Assembly (NCBI GenBank): GCA_947631785.1
Contig: CANRMR010000008.1
Location: forward strand, 1-57,151
Reading direction: 5' to 3'
Length of the DNA stretch: 57,151 bases
DNA from: an uncultured Clostridia bacterium
Lineage (GTDB): Bacteria > Bacillota > Clostridia > TANB77 > CAG-508
The position numbers were made by a program, and so were the translations under genes. Positions 1 to 8,889 of this stretch are shown here, piece after piece (within the stretch, counting starts at the first letter, position 1; each line of letters begins with the position of its first letter). The notes beneath the pieces are model-generated. The model did not search any database and was not told the DNA's origin. It saw only the letters and a program-made list of their open reading frames with translations.

Positions 1-146
1 GAAAAAAGTTCTTTTCCTAAATTATCTGTAAATTCTTTTATTGCACCAGTTAATGAACTTACATCATCTCCATTTAATACTTTTTTTACTCCTTCTTTCA
101 AAATCTTATTGTTTTTTTCACAAATTTTTTGTATAATTGAATACAT
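1..146 (-). CDS. Partial transposase N-terminus, ISLre2/UPF0236-like
   Basis: An open frame on the minus strand starts at ATG (146-144) after a strong AGGAGG eight bases upstream and runs off the window. The 48 visible residues begin MYSIIQKICEKNNK and continue through a helical segment ending FTDNLGKELF. This resembles the N-terminus of UPF0236/ISLre2-family transposases of clostridia, recalled rather than searched. The catalytic part lies outside the window. It could also be another helical hypothetical protein. No terminal inverted repeat could be assigned in 147-392. Confidence 0.5.
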   Translation of the reverse strand, partial: MYSIIQKICEKNNKILKEGVKKVLNGDDVSSLTGAIKEFTDNLGKELF

Positions 147-392
147 AAGAGATACCTCCTTGAATATTATTTTTTCGATAAAAATATTCTATCAAATTGG
201 TATTTCTTATTCAATTTTTTTCTAAAAATTTCCCTACTAAAAGTTTATACTAACTATAGAATAAATTCACTTTGTATAAATTAAAGCAACAATTTGCATG
301 TTATAGTGCCGATAGATAATTATGAAATTTTAATTATCTTATAAAAAAATAAAATTTAAAAACTAAAAGTTATTTTTATATACAAAAATAAC

Positions 393-433
393 TTGACAAA
401 AATAAAAACATTATTTATAATAAATATAGGTGA
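393..433 (+). promoter_or_regulatory. Sigma-A promoter and SD of the AAA ATPase gene
   Basis: TTGACA (393-398), a 17-base spacer and TATAAT (416-421) form a consensus promoter. AGGTGA (428-433) is the Shine-Dalgarno sequence, 5 bases before the ATG at 439. The leader is therefore extremely short. The rest of 147-392 shows only AT-rich DNA and a small hairpin near 315-340 (AGATAATT ... AATTATCT). Confidence 0.75.
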
Positions 434-438
434 TAAAT

Positions 439-1635
439 ATGTTAAAAAGAGAAATATATTTAGAAAAAATTAGAGATTTTTATGACAGCAATTTAATTAA
501 AATTTTAGTAGGAATTCGTAGATGTGGTAAGTCTGTTATATTAGAGCAGATTATTCAAGAATTGAAAGAAAGAAATATTGATGAAAATCATATTATATAT
601 GTGAATTTTGAATTTATAGAGTTTGAACAATTATCAGATTATAAAAAATTAAACCAATACGTGAAAGAAAAAATAATTGATGATAAATTATATTATTTGT
701 TTTTCGACGAAATACAAAATGTTGAACAATTTGAAAAAGTTATAAACTCATTAAGAGCATCACAAAATGTTAGCATATTTATAACTGGATCAAATAGTAG
801 ATTATTATCAGAAGAATTATCAACCGTACTTTCAGGCAGATATGTAAGTTTCAAAATTAATCCATTATCATATAAAGAAGTATTACAATTATTAGGTAAA
901 AAAGAGTCTACTAAAGAAATATTTGAAAATTATATGAAATGGGGAAGCCTACCAAATAGATTTGAATTTCAAAAAGAAGAAGCAATAAAAAATTACTTAT
1001 ATGGTGTATTTGATTCTATTATTTTAAGAGATGTAGTAGAAAGGTTAAAAATAAGAGATACATCATTATTTAATTTGATTTTGCAGTATATTATAGATAC
1101 AATAGGAAGAGAGTTTTCGGCTGAAAATATTATAAATTTTCTAAAAAATGAAGGAAGAGAAGTTTCTACATTAACAATATATTCTTACATTGATGCTCTT
1201 TGTAGAGCATTGTTAATTAGAAAGGTTTACAGGTATGATATACATGGAAAAGCTGTTTTAAAAACATTAAACAAATATTATGTAACAGATTTGGGAATAG
1301 CTCAAATTAAAAATAATAAAACAGAAATAGATAAGTCTTATGCACTTGAAAATATCGTATATAATGAACTTATAATAAAAGGATATGATGTATATACAGG
1401 AAAAACAAAAAAAGGTGAAATAGATTTTGTAGCGACAAAACCGGACAAAAAAATTTATGTGCAAGTGGCATTTAGCATACCAAATGAGGATACAAAAAAA
1501 AGAGAATTTGGAGCTTATGATTCTATAAAAGATAATTATCCTAAATATGTAATTACTTTAGATAATTTATCTTACGAATTTAATGGAATAAATCATATAA
1601 ATTTAATAGATTTTCTTTTAGATGATAATTTTTAA
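439..1635 (+). CDS. AAA ATPase with C-terminal DUF4143 domain
   Basis: 398-residue protein of the ATP-binding/DUF4143 family common in anaerobic bacteria and archaea. The N-terminus has a P-loop (GIRRCGKS, about residues 25-32), a Walker B-like FFDEIQN and a sensor-like FITGSNSRLL. The C-terminal part carries GEIDFVA and YVQVAF, the PD-(D/E)xK-nuclease-like pattern of DUF4143. The cellular role of the family is unclear; links to toxin-like or mobile-element functions have been suggested. The ATG at 439 is preferred over an in-frame GTG at 430 because the GTG lies inside the Shine-Dalgarno sequence. It is a monocistronic-looking unit with its own promoter and no obvious terminator. Confidence 0.85.
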   Translation: MLKREIYLEKIRDFYDSNLIKILVGIRRCGKSVILEQIIQELKERNIDENHIIYVNFEFIEFEQLSDYKKLNQYVKEKIIDDKLYYLFFDEIQNVEQFEKVINSLRASQNVSIFITGSNSRLLSEELSTVLSGRYVSFKINPLSYKEVLQLLGKKESTKEIFENYMKWGSLPNRFEFQKEEAIKNYLYGVFDSIILRDVVERLKIRDTSLFNLILQYIIDTIGREFSAENIINFLKNEGREVSTLTIYSYIDALCRALLIRKVYRYDIHGKAVLKTLNKYYVTDLGIAQIKNNKTEIDKSYALENIVYNELIIKGYDVYTGKTKKGEIDFVATKPDKKIYVQVAFSIPNEDTKKREFGAYDSIKDNYPKYVITLDNLSYEFNGINHINLIDFLLDDNF

Positions 1636-1756
1636 TATTACATCTAGTCAAATTTAAATTAATATAATTAGCTTAAATTTCATTTTCTAAATAAATAGGG
1701 TTCGGATTTAGAAAGCTTCGGCTCACTAACAAAAGTTATTTTTTATACAAAAAAAC

Positions 1757-1797
1757 TTAACAAAAATAAAAATATCATCTATAATAAATGTAGGTGA
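1757..1797 (+). promoter_or_regulatory. Promoter and leader duplicated from the upstream gene
   Basis: TTAACA (1757-1762), a 17-base spacer, TATAAT (1780-1785) and AGGTGA (1792-1797). The stretch from about 1730 to 1801 closely matches 363-438 upstream of the ATPase gene, including the preceding AAAAGTTATTTTT and the SD, so the two promoter-leaders look like copies of one another. Confidence 0.7.
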
Positions 1798-1801
1798 TAA
1801 G

Positions 1802-2473
1802 ATGTCAAAAAATGATGAAATTAGTTTTAGCAAATTATTTTGGTATGTTGTTATATTTAGTATAATAGGGCTATTTGTAGAAACAGCTTATGGATATTTT
1901 ACAACAGGTGTTTTGGAAAGTAGAAAGGGACTTTTAATTGGACCATTTTGCCCTGTATATGGGGTAGGAGCCATGATCTTAATTTTGGCAACTTATCGTT
2001 ATAAAGATTCATATTTAAAAGTATTTTTGCAAGGTGCATTAATTGGTGGAATTGTAGAATATGTTTTAAGCTTTATATTAGAAGCAATTTATGGAATTAG
2101 ATTTTGGGAATATTCATATATGAAATATCATTTAAATGGACGAATATGTATTGTTTATTCCATATTCTGGGGAATTTTAGCACTTATTTTAGTAAAATTT
2201 GCAAAACCTTTAATTGATAAAATGATAGATAAAATACCAAAAAGAAAAGTAATAGAAATAGTTTTATTATCCTTCTTAATATTAGATGCACTTGTTACTA
2301 TATGGTCAATAATTACTTACCAAAATAGAGTAATATTTAATAAAACATCAAAAGGAGTAAGGGGAAAAATAGAAGATACTTTTTTCTCAAACGAAGTTAT
2401 GCTAAAAACATTTCCAAACCTAAGGTATAAAACAGAAGATGGGAAAGAAATTTATATAAGAGATTTGATTTAA
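1802..2473 (+). CDS. Membrane protein, putative ABC-transporter permease (CmpB/PF06541 type)
   Basis: 223 residues with about five hydrophobic segments (near 15-35, 45-65, 78-98, 112-132 and 150-170) and a charged C-terminal tail. The N-terminal half, with the string GPFCPVYGVGA and a tryptophan-tyrosine-rich loop, matches the small family annotated putative ABC-transporter type IV/CmpB. Members are integral membrane proteins of unknown substrate. The start is the ATG 4 bases after AGGTGA. A terminator follows at 2493. It shares its promoter-leader sequence with the preceding ATPase gene, which suggests common control, but the functions need not be linked. Confidence 0.65.
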   Translation: MSKNDEISFSKLFWYVVIFSIIGLFVETAYGYFTTGVLESRKGLLIGPFCPVYGVGAMILILATYRYKDSYLKVFLQGALIGGIVEYVLSFILEAIYGIRFWEYSYMKYHLNGRICIVYSIFWGILALILVKFAKPLIDKMIDKIPKRKVIEIVLLSFLILDALVTIWSIITYQNRVIFNKTSKGVRGKIEDTFFSNEVMLKTFPNLRYKTEDGKEIYIRDLI

Positions 2474-2492
2474 AATAAATATTATTAAATAT

Positions 2493-2523
2493 AAAAGAAC
2501 CTTATAATTAAAGGTTCTTTTTT
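2493..2523 (+). terminator. Intrinsic terminator
   Basis: AAAAGAACCTT and AAGGTTCTTTT pair around a short AT loop and are followed by further T residues, 20 bases after the stop codon of the upstream membrane-protein gene. Confidence 0.8.
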
Positions 2524-2573
2524 GGATTTATTGTGATTAAATTGTAAATTTTGTATGAACTAATGTAAAAATA

Positions 2574-2602
2574 TTGAAATAAAAAAAATGGCATGATAAT
2601 AT
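2574..2602 (+). promoter_or_regulatory. Promoter of the Gld-type ABC operon
   Basis: TTGAAA (2574-2579), a 17-base spacer and TAATAT (2597-2602), with a TGATAAT extension just before. An AAGGAGG lies at 2622-2628, 8 bases before the GTG start at 2637. Confidence 0.55.
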
Positions 2603-2636
2603 ATGAGTAATAATTATACATAAGGAGGCTTAAGGA

Positions 2637-3608
2637 GTGATTGAATTAAGAGGTATTACCAAAAAATATGGTAAGACAATAGCTGCAAATGATATTAACT
2701 TTTTTATAAATAAAGGAGATATAGTAGGACTTTTAGGACCAAATGGGGCAGGTAAAACAACTATAATGAATATGATTACAGGCTTTATAAAGCCAACTTC
2801 TGGACAAATAATTATAAATGGATATGACATAAAAAAAGATTTTAAAAAAGCAAAAAAATCTATAGGTTATATGCCAGAAAATGTGCCACTTTATAACGAA
2901 TTAACAGTAATGGAATTTATAAATTATATGGCAGACTTAAAAAATATTGGAAAATATGGACGTGAATATAGAAAAAATAAAAAGCAAGAAATAGAAAAAA
3001 TAATAGAAAAAACAAATTTAGAACCAGTTAAAAATAAATTAATTAAGAACATATCAAGAGGATATAAACAAAGGGTAGAACTTGCAGGTGCATTAGTAGG
3101 AAATCCAGAAATATTAATTTTAGATGAACCAACAGTTGGATTAGATCCAAAGCAAATTGTACAAATTAGAGAGTTAATTAAATCTTTAGCAAAAAATCAT
3201 ACAATTATAATAAGTTCACATATTTTATCTGAAATAAGTCAAATTTGTGATAAGGTAATTATATTAAATAAAGGTAAAATAATAGCAAATAGTGATACAA
3301 AAAGTTTAGAAGAAAAATTAAAGCCAGAAAATAAAATATCAATTATTATAGAAGATACAGAAAATAATATAGAAGAAGCCATAAAAAATATAGAAAATAT
3401 AGAAAAATTTAAAATAATAAAAGATAATGAAGATGGCACAAAAGAATATGAAATTACAGCAAAAGAACATAATGACATAAGAAAACAACTATTTAAAGAA
3501 TGTGCAAAACAAAAAATAACTATTTTTGAAATGAAGAAAAAAGAAATAACCCTTGAAGATGCTTTTATAAAGCTAGTTTCATCAGAAGAAATGGAGGAAA
3601 ATAAATGA
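2637..3608 (+). CDS. ABC transporter ATP-binding protein (GldA-like)
   Basis: 323-residue ATPase subunit of an ABC-2 type exporter. Visible motifs are Walker A GPNGAGKT (34-41), a signature replaced by ISRGYKQR instead of LSGGQ (the form common in GldA/CcmA-type ATPases), Walker B ILILDEP (about 159-165) and the switch histidine in IISSHIL. A C-terminal extension of about 100 residues follows the nucleotide-binding domain. The start is GTG with a strong SD. It overlaps the permease gene by 4 bases (ATGA), so the two are translationally coupled. The substrate is unknown; gliding-motility naming is by homology only. Confidence 0.88.
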   Translation: MIELRGITKKYGKTIAANDINFFINKGDIVGLLGPNGAGKTTIMNMITGFIKPTSGQIIINGYDIKKDFKKAKKSIGYMPENVPLYNELTVMEFINYMADLKNIGKYGREYRKNKKQEIEKIIEKTNLEPVKNKLIKNISRGYKQRVELAGALVGNPEILILDEPTVGLDPKQIVQIRELIKSLAKNHTIIISSHILSEISQICDKVIILNKGKIIANSDTKSLEEKLKPENKISIIIEDTENNIEEAIKNIENIEKFKIIKDNEDGTKEYEITAKEHNDIRKQLFKECAKQKITIFEMKKKEITLEDAFIKLVSSEEMEENK

Positions 3609-5662
3609 GAGCAATATTAAAAAAAGAATTGAAAACTTACTTTTTATCTCCAATAGGGTATATATTTATTGGTTTATTTTTGCTTATGTGTTCTATATTT
3701 TTTTATTTAGATGTAGTAACATATGGAAGTGTACAGTTTGAATCTATGTTTTATTCTGTATCAACAATACTTACATTTATAATTCCAATTTTAACAATGA
3801 GAATGTTTGCAGAAGAAAAAAGAAATGGAACAAATCAGCTACTTTTCACATCACCTAAAAGTACATTACAAATTACAATGGGAAAATTCTTAGCAGCTAC
3901 TACAGTTATAATAATAGCAGAAGTAATTACATTTATTTATTATATAATATTAAGTTTTTTTGGAGGTCCACATCTGCAAACAGCAATTGTTACATTAATT
4001 GGATTTTTGTTACTTAGTATGGCATACATATCATTTGGTATGCTTGCATCTAGCATTACAGAAAACCAAATAATAGCAGCAGTTTTAACAGTAGGATTTT
4101 TTATTCTAATATGGTTTTTACCAAATTTAGGTTTAAACTTTAATGCAATATCATTAATTAATATGTTTGATAAATTCCCAGCTGGAATATTAGGAATAAC
4201 TGAAGTAATAGCTTTTATATCATTTATTGTAATGTGTTTTATTTTAACAATAATTATGCTTAAAAACAAAAAAAACGTATTGCTTATTTTAGCAACAATA
4301 CTTTCATTTATAGTATTAAATATAGTTGTTCAAAAATTAGATTTACCAGATATAGATGTAACGAAAGATAAGATATATACTGTATCTGATGCTTCAAAAA
4401 TAGAAGTAGAAAAAATAAATGATACTGTAAATATTTACTTTTTTGGATATATGGAAGATGATGCTATTGTAGATTTTGCAAAACAATACAATAAAATTAA
4501 TTCAAACATACAAACAGAAGTAGTAGACTTAAATAAAAGAGCAGATTTAGTTCAAAAATACCAAGTTACAGATGAAGATAAGGCAATAGTTGTAGAGTGC
4601 AAAGAAAAACAAAAAATATTAACAGAATACGATTTTTATTCTTATGATTACACAACTTATGAACAAATAGACTTAACAGAACAAAAATTAACAAATGCAA
4701 TAATTTCAGTAACAAGTGAAAATATTCCTGTAGTTTATTTTTTAACAGGACATGAAGAATATGGAATAGACACACACATGACAATATTAAAAGCATATTT
4801 GGAAAACGATATAAACAAAATAGAAAGTTTAAATTTACTTACAAAAGAAAATGTGCCAGAAGACTGCTCATGTTTAGTAATTGCATCACCACAAAAGGAT
4901 TTTTCTGACTATGAAACAGAGCTTATAGTAAAATATATAGAAAATGGTGGAAAAATAGTATGGTTAAATGATGTTACATTTGAAAATGAAAATACTCCAA
5001 ATATAAATAAAATTTTAAATTTATATGGTATAGAGTTTGAACAAAAGGGAATTTTACTAGAACAAGATAAAAACCAAATGCTTGTTGAAAATCCAAGTTA
5101 TATTATACCAAATATGCAGTCATCAGATATTACAAAACAGCTTGCAACAGATGGAAAAATTGCAGTATTCAATAGCGGAAAAATTAATTTTAATGAGGAA
5201 CAAATTGAAAATGAAGGTATAGAAATAACCAATATCTTAACATCAAATAATACAAGTTTTTATAGAACAAATTTAGCACTTAAATCAGATAGTTTAAATA
5301 AAACAGATGAAGAAGGAAGCTTTGTAATTGCAAGTTGTATAAAAAAGAAAATAGAAGAAGGAAAAACATCAACATTAGTTGCTTTTGCAAATAATATTTT
5401 TGTTACAGACTATCAAATACAAATAGGAAATTATAGTCAATATGCAATTAGCATTTTAAATAATAAAGATATTGTATTAAATGCTATTTCATATCTAAAC
5501 AAAAAAGATGATGCAATTACAATAAGAAAAGACATGGGAGTTGTAACATATGTTGTAACAGATATGCAAGACACTATTATAAGAATAATTATTTTTGCCT
5601 TTCCAATTGTAATAATACTAGTTGGTATAATAGTATGGCAAAAAAGAAGAAGAAAGAAATAA
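3605..5662 (+). CDS. ABC-2 permease fused to GldG-like auxiliary domain
   Basis: 685 residues. The first 245 form an ABC-2 type permease (GldF-like; N-terminal LSPIGYIFIGLFLLMCS, about six membrane segments). Residues from about 255 to 650 are an extracytoplasmic ABC_transp_aux/GldG domain, including the typical FLTGHEEY and WLNDVTFENE regions. A last membrane helix near 655-677 ends in a basic tail. In many bacteria GldF and GldG are separate genes; here they are one polypeptide. It is coupled to the upstream ATPase and completes a two-gene exporter. It is followed directly by a terminator that merges with the next gene's start region. Confidence 0.82.
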   Translation: MRAILKKELKTYFLSPIGYIFIGLFLLMCSIFFYLDVVTYGSVQFESMFYSVSTILTFIIPILTMRMFAEEKRNGTNQLLFTSPKSTLQITMGKFLAATTVIIIAEVITFIYYIILSFFGGPHLQTAIVTLIGFLLLSMAYISFGMLASSITENQIIAAVLTVGFFILIWFLPNLGLNFNAISLINMFDKFPAGILGITEVIAFISFIVMCFILTIIMLKNKKNVLLILATILSFIVLNIVVQKLDLPDIDVTKDKIYTVSDASKIEVEKINDTVNIYFFGYMEDDAIVDFAKQYNKINSNIQTEVVDLNKRADLVQKYQVTDEDKAIVVECKEKQKILTEYDFYSYDYTTYEQIDLTEQKLTNAIISVTSENIPVVYFLTGHEEYGIDTHMTILKAYLENDINKIESLNLLTKENVPEDCSCLVIASPQKDFSDYETELIVKYIENGGKIVWLNDVTFENENTPNINKILNLYGIEFEQKGILLEQDKNQMLVENPSYIIPNMQSSDITKQLATDGKIAVFNSGKINFNEEQIENEGIEITNILTSNNTSFYRTNLALKSDSLNKTDEEGSFVIASCIKKKIEEGKTSTLVAFANNIFVTDYQIQIGNYSQYAISILNNKDIVLNAISYLNKKDDAITIRKDMGVVTYVVTDMQDTIIRIIIFAFPIVIILVGIIVWQKRRRKK

Positions 5663-5669
5663 TCATTAA

Positions 5670-5710
5670 AAAAGAAACATCTCATATAAATAATATGAGG
5701 TGTTCTTTTT
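5670..5710 (+). terminator. Terminator hairpin whose 3' arm carries the next gene's SD
   Basis: AAAGAAACATCTCATAT pairs with ATATGAGGTGTTCTTT (one bulge, one G-T pair), followed by a run of eight T. The SD-like GAGGTG (5698-5703) lies inside the 3' arm, and the TTG start of the following gene (5711) comes directly after the T tract. Termination of the exporter operon and initiation of the next gene therefore share one structure. Confidence 0.75.
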
Positions 5711-6736
5711 TTGAAAAAAGTAGGAAGAATTATTTTTGTTATAATTGGTACAATTATTGGTGCTGGATTTGCATCTGGCAAGGAAATATATTTATTCTTT
5801 TTTAGACATCAAAAACATGGATTATATGGATTAATATTAGCTTCATGCTTAATAGGAAGTATAATTTATATGATTTTTAAGTTAGTAGATAAATGTAATA
5901 TTAATAACTACAGTGATTTTTTAAAAAATATATGTGGATATGGAAAAAAAATAAATAATATATTGTTTTATTCAATTCAATTTATTATTCGTATTTTTTT
6001 GCTTATTAGCTTTTATATTATGATAGCAGGATTTGGAGCTTATTTCGAACAAGAACTTGGAATAAACAAAATAATAGGAATAGGTATAATTTGTATTTTA
6101 TGTTATTATTCATTTAAAAAGAAAACCAAAGGATTAATAAAAATAAATACAATATTTGTACCAATTCTTATTTTACTTATTTTATATTTTGGAATTAAAA
6201 ATCCATATAATTATGAAAATGCAACTTATAATATTACTAATATAAAAAATAATTGGATAACAAATTCTATAATATATAGTAGTTATAATAGCATTATACT
6301 AATACCAATTTTAATCACATTAAAAAACAATAAAATAACAAAAAAAGAAAATATACTAATAAGCATATTATGTACTATATTACTATTTGTATTAGGTAAA
6401 ACAATCTTCTTTCTTTTATTCAACTTAAACAATATACAAAATTTAGAAATTCCAACAATAGTAGCAGTAAGCAAATGTAATTTTATTTATCGTTACATAT
6501 TTGGAATTGTTTTATTAATATCCATATTTACTTCATGTATTTCCTGTGGATATGCATATTTAGAAGATTTTGAAAAAGAAAAATACGAAAAAAGAAATAA
6601 AATAATATGTTTAAGCAGTATTTTTATTTCTCAAATAGGTTTTTCAAAATTAGTAAGTATGTTATACCCTGTATTTGGAATATTAGGTATATTGCAAATT
6701 TTGTTATTAATAAAAGCATACATTGTTACTAGTTAA
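5711..6736 (+). CDS. YkvI-like membrane protein (APC-type permease relative)
   Basis: 341-residue integral membrane protein with about ten hydrophobic segments. The N-terminal GTIIGAGFASGKEI is the hallmark of the YkvI family, distant relatives of amino-acid/polyamine permeases with an unassigned substrate. The start is TTG at 5711; no other start keeps the conserved N-terminus. Its ribosome binding site is inside the terminator hairpin of the preceding operon, so expression probably depends on read-through or on an initiator within the hairpin region. Confidence 0.72.
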   Translation: MKKVGRIIFVIIGTIIGAGFASGKEIYLFFFRHQKHGLYGLILASCLIGSIIYMIFKLVDKCNINNYSDFLKNICGYGKKINNILFYSIQFIIRIFLLISFYIMIAGFGAYFEQELGINKIIGIGIICILCYYSFKKKTKGLIKINTIFVPILILLILYFGIKNPYNYENATYNITNIKNNWITNSIIYSSYNSIILIPILITLKNNKITKKENILISILCTILLFVLGKTIFFLLFNLNNIQNLEIPTIVAVSKCNFIYRYIFGIVLLISIFTSCISCGYAYLEDFEKEKYEKRNKIICLSSIFISQIGFSKLVSMLYPVFGILGILQILLLIKAYIVTS

Positions 6737-6780
6737 TGACTTTATATTTAACAAATCTACAAAAGTATGCCATATTTAGT

Positions 6781-6936
6781 GTAGGGGCGATTTTAATCGC
6801 CCGCCACTTCAAAGAACTTGCTTAATAAATATTATGTATAAAAATATATATAAATTTTTTATAAAATTGTTTTATATAAAAAAATTATATAGGTCATGCC
6901 TAACGTTGGTCTTCGGGCGATTAAAATCGCCCCCAC
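6781..6936. repeat. Two inverted copies of the GGGCGATT palindromic repeat
   Basis: The gene-free stretch 6737-7076 holds one GTAGGGG-edged palindrome (6781-6802; stem GGGCGATT/AATCGCCC) and a second copy in the opposite orientation (6915-6936), with 112 bases of AT-rich DNA between them. The pair could form a composite, MITE-like unit. The 61-codon open frame between them overlaps the second repeat and shows no protein character. Other copies of this family occur near 10031, 44483-44945 and 47670-47790. Confidence 0.7.
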
Positions 6937-7076
6937 AACTCTGCATGTTAAATTTCCGATTAGTAATAAAACCATTATCCTGTAACCATATATTTAATAA
7001 AATAACAAAAAAGTATTGAAAAAAAACATTAAAACTGATATAAATTTAATATAACCTAAGATTAAATGGAGGATTA

Positions 7077-8223
7077 ATGAAGCAAAGTAAAAAAAATATA
7101 TTAAAAAATACCATAATTTTTATATGTATGATAATAATTATAGTACTAGTTACCCTATATATTTCAAATGAAGCGGTAAGAAATGTAATAGATAGATATA
7201 TTTTAAGAAAAGAAGTGTCAGAAGAACAAACAGTAAGTATTGAACTTTCCGGAGATGAAAACAAATCTATTTTTGCATATGATAAATATATTGTAGTACT
7301 AAATAATGGATTACTAACTTCATATAATTCATTTGGAAATAAAGCATTTACAAACGAAATATCTATTAGTAATCCCATTTTTGTAGCAAAAGATAAATTT
7401 TTATGTATTGCAGAAAAACAAGGAAATAAAATATATTTACTATCTGGGGGAAACATAGTATGGCAAAATGATGTAGAAGGAAGTATTAGCCAGATAAATG
7501 TAAATAAAAATGGATATGTTTCTGCAATTGTAAAAGGTACAAGCCATAAAACAGTTATCCTTACATATAATGATAAAGGCAAAGAATTGTTTAAAACATA
7601 TTTATCTTCTACAAATCCAATAAAAGCCCAAATGTCAAATGACAATAAGTATTTAGCAGTAGCTGAAGTAAATAGTTCAGGTTCAATTGTTCAATCATAT
7701 ATTAAACTTATATCTGTTCAAAAAGCAGAAAACGATCCAACAAATTCTGTTGAATATACATACAAAGCTGAACCAGGAAGATTAATTATTGACATGGAAT
7801 ATCAAGATAAAAATAAACTTGTGTGTATGTATAACGATGTAGTTGAAATAATAGAAAACGAAAAAAATCAAGAAGTTTTTAAAATGACTGATAAAACTAC
7901 ATATGTATCAATAGACTTAAAAAATGCTACATTAAATATACAAGAAAAACAAAAAGGAATTTTTAATACCAATCAAGAAGTATTAATAAAAGACATAAAT
8001 CATCAAACAGAAAACTTATACACAGTAGATGGCGTAATTAATTTTATAGAAACAAAAGGAAATAATATTGCAATTAATATGGGATCAGATGTACATTTTA
8101 TAAATACAAGCCGGATGGTTACTAAAAAAATATAAAGCAAACCAAGAAATAACAAGTATTGTTCTTGGAGATAACATAGCTGGAATAGTTTATAACAACA
8201 AAATTGATGTTATAGGTTTATAA
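7077..8223 (+). CDS. DUF5711 membrane-anchored protein, +1 frameshift at CGG
   Basis: The full protein is 381 residues if one base is skipped. An N-terminal anchor (about 8-28) precedes an extracytoplasmic beta-propeller-like domain of the DUF5711 type. In frame 0 the protein reads INTSR then a short tail ending at 8135. Skipping the C of CGG (8112-8114) restores SGWLLKKYKANQEI and continues through LGDNIAGIVYNNKIDVIGL to a stop at 8221, 18 bases before cvpA. The restored end repeats the propeller-blade pattern seen earlier, so it is real coding sequence. The start is ATG 7077 after TGGAGGA. Function unknown; it sits with cvpA and LCP envelope genes. Confidence 0.8.
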
Positions 8224-8241
8224 AGAAAGAAGGTTAAAAAA

Positions 8242-8823
8242 ATGAATATTATAGATATTGTTGCAATTATTATTTTAGCAGTTACAGTTTTTTTAGGATA
8301 TAAAAAAGGATTAGTTGGGGTAGCATTTAGACTTGTTACATTTTTAGCAGCAATTATTATTACAGCTATTTTGTATAATCCAGTATCTAACTTAGTAATT
8401 CAAAACACGCAAATAGATGAAAATATTGAAAATACTATTATTAATAATGTTGGAGAAGCACAAGAGCTAAAAATAACAGGAGTAGAATACATTGATAATT
8501 ACATTCAAGAAGCAAAAGATACAAGTGTAAATGCTGTAGCACATGATATTGCAATATCAATTACAAAAGTAATAACGGCAATAGTACTTTTTATTGCAAT
8601 AAAATTAATATCATATATTTTCTATAAATTTTCAGAAGCATTGGCAGAGCTTCCAATTATTAAACAATTTAATAAAGCAGGAGGTATACTTTATGGAATA
8701 CTAGAAGGAGCATTAATTATTTATATTATAATTATGGTATTTACAATAATTGCACCAATTATAAATAATATGAACATATTAACATATATAAATGGATCTT
8801 TTATTGGAAGAATTATTTTATAA
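8242..8823 (+). CDS. CvpA family membrane protein
   Basis: 193 residues with an N-terminal membrane segment followed by the glycine-lysine-rich ILAVTVFLGYKKGLVGVAF and further hydrophobic segments near 30-48, 105-128 and 150-175, the CvpA/colicin V production layout. The family is linked to envelope stress tolerance and septum-related functions in other bacteria; the mechanism is unclear. Start ATG 8242 has an AGAAGG ten bases upstream. It lies 18 bases after the frameshift-restored end of the DUF5711 gene, which supports that longer end and a common operon. Confidence 0.8.
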   Translation: MNIIDIVAIIILAVTVFLGYKKGLVGVAFRLVTFLAAIIITAILYNPVSNLVIQNTQIDENIENTIINNVGEAQELKITGVEYIDNYIQEAKDTSVNAVAHDIAISITKVITAIVLFIAIKLISYIFYKFSEALAELPIIKQFNKAGGILYGILEGALIIYIIIMVFTIIAPIINNMNILTYINGSFIGRIIL

Positions 8824-8889
8824 AAATGTTGTATTTTAAAAAATTATTTGTTATACTTTTATAAGTAAATAAATTTAGGAGTGAAAATA

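Noticed and set aside
430-438. GTG start of the AAA ATPase at 430
   Set aside because: The GTG lies inside the AGGTGA Shine-Dalgarno of the ATG at 439.
6834-7019. 61-codon open frame between two inverted palindromes
   Set aside because: It includes one repeat copy, lacks an SD and has no recognisable protein features.
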